A DNA stretch of 64,000 bases. Origin: Ascarosepion bandense (lineage: Eukaryota; Mollusca; Cephalopoda; Sepiida; Sepiidae). Each line of letters begins with the position of its first letter. Within the stretch, counting starts at the first letter, position 1. The position numbers and the translations under genes were made by a program. Shown here piece by piece: positions 55,323-64,000 of this stretch. The stretch covers positions 635,001 through 699,000 of the forward strand of contig JBBBDQ010000445.1 in assembly GCA_037127315.1 (NCBI GenBank). The letters are read 5' to 3'. The notes beneath the pieces were generated by a model that searched no databases, was not told where the DNA came from, and worked only from the letters and a program-made list of their open reading frames with translations.

Positions 55323-55669
55323 GTGTTGACAGCAGATGGTTTAAATTTCATAGAAATATATAAGTAATGTCCACAGCTGTAGAAGTGTTAAAATTTGTTA
55401 TTGGGAGAGGCACTGAGGGGGTCACTATTGTAAGCTTGTACTTATGCCATCAGTTGACCTTAATCCAGCCATTATTTGAGCAAACAGTAAATAGAGATAA
55501 AACAATTTTTGTAGGGATTGATTCACCTAATTTGATGAAAATGCAGAGCCGGATAAAAACATCAAGCGACAGATTTTATCAACAGAAACAATTTATGATT
55601 TTTAATTTCTCTTAAAAAAATTAACAATTTTTGTTTGTTTCATTGGAAGAGTGAAGTTTTAAGTACATG
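55323..55669. other. Unassigned 82-codon frame, no domain
   Basis: The plus frame at 55367-55615 has ordinary composition but matches nothing I recognise. No promoter or splice context. Confidence 0.2.
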
Positions 55670-56053
55670 TTAAGAAGAATATTAGAATAGAACAAAATAT
55701 AGAATAATAGAATGGTACTAAGTTAAGCTGAAGTAATTTGATTAAAATATCACAATAGAGTAGAATAATAGAATGGATTATAGAACAGAGTAGAATAATA
55801 GAATGGATTATAGAACAGAGTAGAATATTCGAAGTGTGTTATGTATAAAAATGTTGATTAGAGTATTATAACAGAATAGAATTATAGAATAAATATAAAA
55901 TAATTGATGGATTATAGAATATATTAGTAAGCAATTAGAAGCATGGCCGTATCTGACTACCGGGCAGACTGGGCACGGATCCGGGCCGATCTGTGCAATC
56001 ATATTGAAAATTCGGGCAAGGAAAAAAGCCTTCGTCAGAAATCAAAATTCACA

Positions 56054-56089
<36 letters not shown>

Positions 56090-57040
56090 AAAACAAAGAA
56101 AACATCCGAATGAACGCAGTAAAAATCTGTTTGTTTATTTATTAATTTTGGGAGAAAAGATTGGTCATACTCAGAAAGTCCAAAACTGATTTCCTGTTTT
56201 TGTTCACGTTCCGTGCCTAATTTCCATTGGAATAGCTGAAAAAATCCGCAAAAATCATAGTTTCTGGAAACGGATGACACTGATGACGTCATCACATTGT
56301 CAACTTATGAATCCGAGCAATTTTCTCTGTGCCCGGTGTTTTTTTAGCATCAGCTACGGCCCTGATTAGAAGTATGTTAAAATATTAACATTTTAGCATA
56401 TTAATATTTTTATATATTAGATATTGGAAGTATGGTTTTCATTGTATAAGCAAAATCTTAAATAGAATAGAATAGCATAAAGAATAATAGAATGGAATAT
56501 AGAATAGAATAGCAGAATGTTATAGGTGTGTTAAGTATAAGAATATTAATTAGAATATAACAGAATAGGATAATAGAATAAAATATAGAATAATAGGAGG
56601 GAATATAGAATAGAATAACAGAATGTTACAGACATGTTAAGTATAATAATTAGAATATTGAAATAAAGCAGAATAGATTAACAGAATAGTATAACAGAAT
56701 ATAATAGAATGGAATATAGAATAAAATAGCAGAATGTTATAGGTAGCTAAAGAAAATAATGTTATTTAGAGTATTACAATAGAACAGAATGGAATAGCAG
56801 AATAGGATAATAGAATAGAATATAGAATGATAGAATGGAAGATAGAATGTAATAGTAAAATGTTATAGGCATGTTAAGTAGATGTTAATTTGAATGTTAC
56901 AATGGAACAGAATTGAATAGCAGAATAAAATACAGCAGAGAATATAGAATAAAAGAATGGAATATAGAATAGAATGATGGAATAATATAGGTAGGTTAAT
57001 TATAATATTAGAATAGAATTTAGAATAAAAGTTAAATTGA
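55670..57040 (+). repeat. GAATA-rich minisatellite with ~106-126-bp higher-order unit
   Basis: Short GAATA/GAATAG words are organised in longer units marked by cagaatgttataggt at about 56512, 56618, 56728, 56854 and 56974 (with variation). A (GAAA)n tract (56057-56092) and non-repeat sequence (55930-56370) interrupt it. Confidence 0.8.
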
Positions 57041-57249
57041 CTGACTAAACAACAAATGGTGATAAAACATCTGTTGGGATAAGTAAAAGGGTTTTTATTT
57101 ACTGTAATCTACAAGGTTCGATTTATTGCTCATCTTGAGGTATCATATATCAGTCGTGGGATACTCAGTGTTCATTAGGGGTAGAACACAAAGTAGTATA
57201 CGAGATAGACACATAAAAAACTATGCACATATGTAATTTATTAATTTTG

Positions 57250-57514
57250 GTCATACTGGGTTTTCTGCACTATTGTAAGAACTGCAACCTTGAAACTTCT
57301 GAATATCGTTTCTTATGTCTTTGTCTATGAGTGTATCAAATTTGATTAAAATCGGACCACTCCTTCTATAACCCGATTTTTTCAGTTATCGATTTTCGAT
57401 ATTTATTGGGGGTACCTCGACACAAAACCTAGCTAAGAACACTCGCAGACACTTATAATACAACGGTAAATTTTCAGAAAAATCGGTTCAGCCATTTCGG
57501 AGTCTAAAGGTAAC

Positions 57515-57572
<58 letters not shown>

Positions 57573-57601
57573 ACAAAGTTCCATTTATAAATAAGTTTAG
57601 A
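57250..57601 (-). mobile_element. Helitron 5' portion with (CA)n expansion
   Basis: Minus-strand copy of the 4964-5450 family starting at TCTAAACTTATTTATAAATG (57601 downward) after an A. A (CA)n tract lies at 57520-57569 inside its 5' end. It stops at ttttctgcactattgtaag like the 12.2-kb copy. Confidence 0.78.
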
Positions 57602-57759
57602 TTATTAAATATTTATAAATTCATTTGATGCACATGTTATTGTGCAATATTAACAAAAGAACCATTCTATTTTCATTTACAATTATTCACTTGGTAATAA
57701 ATACTAAAAAATAGGATGAAATACATAATTTTTTTAAAACACTGGGGTGGCCTAGTAAT

Positions 57760-58330
57760 TATGGCCAGTCGTGTAAGTAGAGGTGTTGTGATTTGATGTG
57801 TGCTGGTTATAGGCTATCTTCTTTTGCAACTATATTTTGTTATATAATTTTGTTGCTTTTAGAAATTCTAAAAGGTCATTGGGGTCAGCCTTGTTGAAGA
57901 TGCCTTTCAGATTGTTTTCTTCATAGTATCTTAATCGCATTTGTTGAAGATCTATGCAGCTTGTTAGTATTTGTTTCACTGTGTAGAGCTCCTGACATGG
58001 AATGCAAATTGGTGCCTCCTCACCTTTTAGTAGGCGTGAAGGGGGGCAGCGGTGTGGCCTATTTGAAGTCTAGTCATTATTACTTCTTCTCTTTTTGGCA
58101 TTTTCCTATTGGAAATTTTAACTTCTATCCATTCTTTGAGGATGGGTTTAATTTTGTAGAGTTTGTTATTTTTACCAAAGTTCCACAACTCTTGCCATTT
58201 GGTCGTAATAAAGTTGTAATCTGTGTGGGATACTCTTTTATCACTGACGTTGATGTTTAATAATCTTTTAACTGCTATGTCTACTTTTTCGTTTCCTCTG
58301 AAACCAATGTGGCTGGGAATCCTGCATAAA
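57760..58330 (-). pseudogene. LINE RNase H domain and C-terminus relic
   Basis: The minus strand reads IPSHIGFRGNEKVDIAVKRL, the last catalytic block of the RNase H domain in I/Jockey-type LINEs (PSH.G..GNE.AD..A; here VD for AD). It continues through ISNRKMPKREEVIMTRLQIG, a frameshift or stop, then EAPICIPCQELYTVK-like codons in another frame. This is distinct from the RT family that dominates the window. It is broken and lacks the earlier RNase H residues. Confidence 0.7.
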
Positions 58331-58849
58331 ATAATGTTTTTGGGTGATGAGGTTGATTCTTTGTAAGAGATTCATGATCAGAGGGTTATTTAGATTCTTG
58401 TTTTTTATTTATTGCCATTGGCACTGATAATGAAGTGATTAGGTTACTCAAAAGAATAAAGCAGATAGTAGCTTTGTTTGATTTATAGCAAGGCAAGAAG
58501 TCCTAAAATCAATTATTAATCTCTACTCTATTTTACATTTAGTATAATATTCAGGCTGTTTTGATGCACACAAGAAAATATAGAACAAAGTGAAGCAATA
58601 AAAGGCTAGTCAGGGTGTCAGCTTGTCCAACAGCAAGTGGTCAGCCCCTGATAAAATGACAACAGGTTTCAGTAATAAAAAAAAAGACAAAAAAAAAAAA
58701 AGAAAGAAAACGAATGGGACAGAAATAAGGAGGCCATAAAAAAGGCACAAAGCAAGAAAAGACATGAAATAAAAGGCAGAAATAATTAAAGAAATTCACT
58801 GTTTTCAGCTAGAAATTTCGAATTGAATGAAATGTGACAAAAATAGATT
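58331..58849. other. No gene recognised
   Basis: AT-rich sequence with A-rich tracts near 58680-58710, up to the satellite border. Confidence 0.5.
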
Positions 58850-61800
58850 TTCAAGCTCCTTTTTGGTACCTGGACATTATGAATTTAAGCCATAATATAG
58901 TTTCCTTTTCAAATTTCTATAAATATTTTCATGGCAATTGTTCAAGTGAGCTTTCCTCTTTGGTACTACAAACTTACCTTAAATTTAAACCATAATATAG
59001 CTTCCCTTTACTTTTCTATAAATATTTTTATGGTCATTGTTCTTAAATGTGACTTTCCTCTTTGGTACCTAGACTTTATGAATATAAACCATAATATAGC
59101 TTCCTTTACCTTTTCTATAAATATTTTCATGGTAATTGTTCCAGTGAGTTTTCTGCTGGTACCTAGACTTTATGAATTTAAACCATAATATAGCTTCCTT
59201 TACCTTTTCTATAAATATTTTCATGATAATTGTTCTGATGAGCTTTCCTCTTTGGTACCTGAACTTTATGAATTAAACTTATATCTCCTGCTTCCCTTTA
59301 CCTTTTCTACCAACTCTTTCATGGTAATTGTTCTGATGAAGCTTTCCTCTTTGGTACCTAGGCATATGAATTTAAGCCATAATATAGCTTCTCTTTACCT
59401 TTTTCTATAAATATTTTCATGTTGTTATTTCTGATGAGCTTTCCTCTTTGTTTCATTTATAATTTAAGCTTCATAATATAGCTTCCCTTTACCTTTTCTA
59501 TAAATATTTTTATGGTAATTGTTCTGATGAGCTTTCCTCTTTCGTTGCCTAGACTTTATGAATTTCAGCCTTTTCATACAGCTTCCCTTTACCTTTTCTA
59601 TAAATATTTTCATGGTAATTGTTCTGATGACTTTCCTCTTTGGTACCTAGAATTTATGAATTTAAGCCATAATATAGCTTCCCTTTTACATTTCTAAATG
59701 TTTTGGTAATTGTTCTGATGGCTTTCCTCTTTGGTACCTGAACTTTTATGAATAAAGCCACCATCTGCTTTACCTTTCTATGGCCTGGTATTGTTCTGAT
59801 GATTTTCTCTTTGGTACCTAGACTTTATGAATTTAAGCCATGTCTATAACTACTTTATTTCTAAAATATTTTCATGATAATTGTTTCTGATGAGCTTTCC
59901 TCTTTATTTCTGAACTTTATGAATTTAAGCCATAATATAGCTTCTCTTTACCTTTTCTATAAATATTTTCATGATAATTATTCTTCTGATGAGCTTTCCT
60001 CTTTAATTTTAGAACTTTATGAATTTAAGCCCACAATATAGCTTCCCTTTACATTTTCTCAATATTATTATTGGTGTTCTGATGAGCTTTCCTCTTTGGT
60101 ACCTAGACTTTATGAATATAAGCCATAATACTACTTCCCTTTACATTTCATAAATATTTTTCAACAGTGATGACCAAATGAGTTTTTCTCTTTGGTACCT
60201 GAACTTTATGATTTAAGCCTATGCACAAACTTCCCTTTACCTTTTCCTACAATAACAGCAGTAATTCTTTCCAGATAGAAGCTTTCCTCTTTGGTACCTA
60301 GACTTTATGAATTTAAGCCATAATATAGCTTCCTTTACCTTTTCTATAAATATTTTCATGATAATTGTTCTGATGAGCTTTCCTCTTGGTACCTAGACTT
60401 TATTAATTCCCTTCCATAATATATAGCTTCCCTTTACCCTTTTCTAAACTCTTTTCAGTAATTGTTCTGATGAGCTTTTCCTCTTTGGTACCTAGACTTT
60501 ATGAATTTAGCCATAATATAGCTTCCCTTTACCTTTTCTATAAATATTTTCATGGTAATTGTTCTGATGAAGCTTTCCTCTTTGGTACCCTAGAATTTAT
60601 GAATTTAAGCCATAATATAGCTTCCTTTACCTTTTCTATAAATATTTTTATATGCATTAATTGTTCTGATACAAACTTTCCTCTTTGTTACCTAGACTTT
60701 ATGAATTTAAGCCATAATACTAGCTTCCCTTTACCTTTTCTACAATATTTTCATGGTAATTGTTCTGATGAGCTTTCCTCTTTGGTACCTAGACTTTATG
60801 AATTTAAGCCATAATATAGCTTTATACCTTTTCTGTGAATATTTTATGATCATTGTTCTGATGGACTTTCCTCTTTGGTGCCTAGATTTTATGAATTTCA
60901 GCCATGCTGTGCTTCCTTTACCTTTTCTATAAATATTTTCATGGTAATTGTTCTGATATAAGCTTTCCTCTTTAATTTTCTGAGCTTTTGCTAGCATGAA
61001 TTTAAGCCATAATATAGCTTCCCTTTACCTTTTCTATAAATATTTTCATAAGTAATTGTTCTAGTGAGCTTTTCCTCTTTGGTGCCTGAACTTTTAATGA
61101 TTTAATACATAATATAGCTTCCCTTTACCTTTTCTATAAATATTTTTATGGTAATTGTTCTGATAGGCTTTCCTCTTTGGTACCTAGACTTTGAATTTCC
61201 AGCCATGCATCTTCTTGCTACCTTTTCTATAGTATTTTCATGAGCCATTCCCAGTAAACTTTCCTCTTTGGGTACCTGAACTTTACTGAATTTCATGCCT
61301 GTCTAGCTTCCCTTTACCTTTTCAATATTTTTACTTCAGTAAATTGTTCTGATAGACTTTCACTATTTTGGTACCTAGACTTTATGAATTTCAGCCCTGC
61401 TCTTTAAACTTCCCTTTACACTTTATAAATATTTTCATGGTAATTGTTCTGATAAACTTTCTCTTTTTCATTTAGACTTTATGAATTTAAGCCCAACAAT
61501 ATAGCTTCCTTTACCTTTTCTATAAATATTTTCATGGTAATTGTTCTGTTGACTTTCCTCTTTGGTACTAAACACTGCAAATTTAGCCATAATATAGCTT
61601 CCCTTTACCTTTTCTATAAATATTTTCATGGTAATTGTTCTGATAGCTTTTCCTCTTTGACTTTTAGACTTTATGAATTTCAGCCATAATATAGCTTCCC
61701 TTTACCTTTCCTGTCTAATATTTCTGTGGTAATTGTTCTGATGAGCTTTCCTCTTTGGTACCTAGACTTTATGGCAGATTTAAACATATGCAAACTTCCC

Positions 61801-64000
61801 TTTACCTTTTCTATACCCAATATTTTCCATGGTAACTGTTCTGATGAAGCTTTCCTCTTACATTTTACCCTACATTTTATGAATTTCAGCCATAAATATG
61901 CTTCCTTTACCTTTTCTATAAATATTTTCATGGTAATTGTTCCAGTAAACTTTCCTCTTTGGTACCTAGACTTTACTTGAATTTAAGCCATAATATAGCT
62001 TCCCTTTACCTTTTCTATAAACTGTTTTCCTTGGTAATTGTTCTGATGGTTTTCCTCATTTCGACTTTATGAATTTCAGCCATAATATAACTTCTCTTTG
62101 CCTTTTCTATAAATATTTTCATGGTAATTGTTCTGATAAGCTTTCCTCTTTGGTACCTAGACTTTATGAATTTAAGCCATAATATAGCTTCCCTTTACCT
62201 TTTCTGTGTCATATTTTCCTTTAACATTATTTCTGATGAGCTTTCCTCTTTGGTACCTAGACTTTATGAATTTAAGCCATAATATAGCTTCCCTTTACCT
62301 TTTCTATAAATATTTTCATGGTAATTGTTCTACGATGAGCTTTCCTCTTTGGTACCTAGACTTTATGAATTTAAGCCATAATATAGCTTCCTTTACCTTT
62401 TCTATAAATATTTTCATGGTAATTGTTCTGATGAGCTTTCCTCTTTGGTACCTAGACTTTATGAATTTAAGCCATAATATAGCTTCCCTTTACCTTTTCT
62501 ATAAATATTTTCATGGTAATTGTTCTGATAAGCTTTCCTCTTTGGTACCTAGACTTTATGAATTTCAGCCATAATAGCTTCCCTTTACCTTTTCTATAAA
62601 AATATTTTCATGGTAATTGTTCTGATAAGCTTTCCTCTTTGGTACCTAGACTTTGTGAATTTAGCCATAATATAGCTTCCCTTTACCTTTTCTATAAATA
62701 TTTTCATGGTAATTGTTCTTGATGAGCTTTCCTCTTGGTACCTAGACTTTATGAATTTAAGCCATAATAGCTTCTCTTTACCTTTTCTATAAATATTTTC
62801 ATGGTAATTGTTCTGATAAGCTTTCCTCTTTGGTACCTAGAACTTTATAAATTTAATATAATACCATTGTACACTTTTCTACTAATATTTTTCATGGTAA
62901 TTGTTCTGATGAGCTTTCCTCTTTGCATTTTCATTTATAATTTAGCTGCAATAATAGCTTCCTTTTATTTTCTATAAATATTTTCATGACCAATTTGTTC
63001 TGATGAGCTTTCCTCTTTGGTACCTAGACTTTATAAATTTAGTATAATATGCTTCCCTTTTGCCTTGCTATAAATATTTTTATGGTCATTGTTCTGATGA
63101 GCATTCCTCTTTGAGTACCTAGACTTTATGAATATAAGCCACATAATATAGCTTCTCTTTACCTTTTCTATAAATATTTTCATGGTAATTATTTCTGATA
63201 AGCTTTCCTCTTTGGTACCTAGACTTTATGAATTTCAGCCTTAATATAGCTTCCCTTTACCTTTTCTTTCAATATTTTCATGGTAATTGTTCTGTTGGCT
63301 TTCCTCTGCCATTTCATTTGTAGTTACAAGCCATAATGCAGCTTCCTTTAACTTTTCCTTAAATATTTTCATGAAGTAGTTGTTCCCAGTGAAGCTTTCC
63401 TCTTGGTACACCTAGACTTTGTAATTTCAACCATAATATAGCTTCTCTTTACCTTTTCTATAAATATTTTCATGGTAATTGTTCTGATAAGCTTTCCTCT
63501 TTGCATTCTAGACTTTGAATTTAAAAGCATAATAATAGCTTCCCTTTACCTTTTCTAAATATTTTCATGTGGTAATTGTTCTGATGAGCTTTCCTCTTTG
63601 GTACCTAGACTTTATGAATTTCAACCATAATATAGCTTCCCTTTACCTTTTCTATAAATATTTTCATGGTAATTTGTTCTGATGAGCTTTCCTCTTTGGT
63701 ACCTAGACTTTATGAATTTAAGCCATAATATGCTTCTTTTAACTTTTCTGCTAAGTATTTTCTGTGGTAATTGTTTTCAGTGACTTTTATCACTGGTACC
63801 TAGACTTTATGAATTTAAGCCATAATATAGCTTCCCTTTACCTTTTCTATAAATATTTTCATGGTAATTGTTCTGATGAGCTTTCCTCTTTGGTACCTAG
63901 ACTTTATGAATTTAGCTTCTGTCTGCTTCCCTTGCTTTTCATAAATATTTTCATGGTAATTGTTCTGATAAGCTTTCCTCTTTGGTACCTAGACTTGCTG
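58850..64000 (+). repeat. ~97-bp satellite derived from LINE ORF2, roughly 50 copies
   Basis: The unit runs tttcctctttggtacctaga, ctttatgaatttaagccata, atatagcttccctttacctt, ttctataaatattttcatgg, taattgttctgatgagc (97 bp) and repeats to the window end. In one plus frame a unit reads SHNIASLYLFYKYFHG then NCSDELSSLVPRLYEF. This corresponds residue by residue to the Jockey-type LINE at 27.5 and 7.1 kb (SHRRDVASLYLFYKYF, GFCSDELRSLVPPRYEF). As 97 is not a multiple of 3, frames rotate from unit to unit. Monomers vary, with many small indels. Confidence 0.93.

Noticed and set aside
60470..62574. Multiple ORFs of 80-122 codons in the satellite, both strands
   Set aside because: Frames rotate every 97-bp unit; the peptide similarity is inherited from the LINE and not a maintained gene.
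58921..63960. Many CTGATGAG words in the satellite as hammerhead cores
   Set aside because: None is followed by a stem II and GAAA; the word comes from codons for SDE in the LINE.

Overview
This window is non-coding, repeat-saturated, AT-rich animal DNA. It holds no prokaryotic operon and no complete host gene. The repeat mix is non-LTR retrotransposons, Penelope-like elements, tRNA- and 5S-derived SINEs, Helitrons, a Tc1 remnant, dense (TA)n microsatellites and a satellite. It suggests a lophotrochozoan, most likely a cephalopod; that is an inference from repeat style, not a proven identification. Long open frames are almost all simple-repeat readings or decayed transposon ORFs.

Layout. 0-3.1 kb: long minus-strand Jockey/CR1-group LINE with an internal 8 x 103-bp array. 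4-9.9 kb: 5S-derived sequence, a non-autonomous Helitron, an RTE-type LINE fragment, LINE 3' ends, a 148-bp dimeric repeat and a SINE with target duplication. 11.7-13.6 kb: two tRNA-like SINE units carrying hammerhead-like ribozyme cores, Helitron pieces, a tRNA-containing foldback and a 5S+tRNA composite SINE. 14-16 kb: Penelope-like fragments with inverted ends. 16-20.9 kb: nested LINEs, an intact tRNA foldback element, and an inverted RTE copy with a 156-bp tandem array. 23.4-24.5 kb: Penelope GIY-YIG end and a second Helitron type. 25.9-34.2 kb: several LINE copies, one interrupted twice. 34-41 kb: AT-rich and mostly featureless, with one candidate host first exon (38229-38303, minus). 41-46 kb: MITE, 5S+tRNA SINE, a triplicated block with a 27/30-bp minisatellite, and a Tc1 remnant. 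46-55 kb: foldbacks with hammerhead-like cores, AAT/AAC microsatellite, LTRs, and an RTE copy with a 105-bp array. 55.7-57 kb: GAATA-rich minisatellite. 57.8-58.3 kb: RNase H-type LINE fragment. 58.85-64 kb: a ~97-bp satellite running off the end.

The main observations are: (1) LINE ORF2 segments have been tandemly amplified at four places (units 103, 156, 105 and 97 bp), the last becoming a satellite of at least 5 kb; (2) hammerhead-ribozyme-like cores recur in SINE-like and foldback elements; (3) a 5S rRNA module is fused to a tRNA-derived SINE; (4) a class II tRNA-like gene lies between ~105-bp inverted repeats. No database search was possible; all family names rest on motifs read from the sequence.
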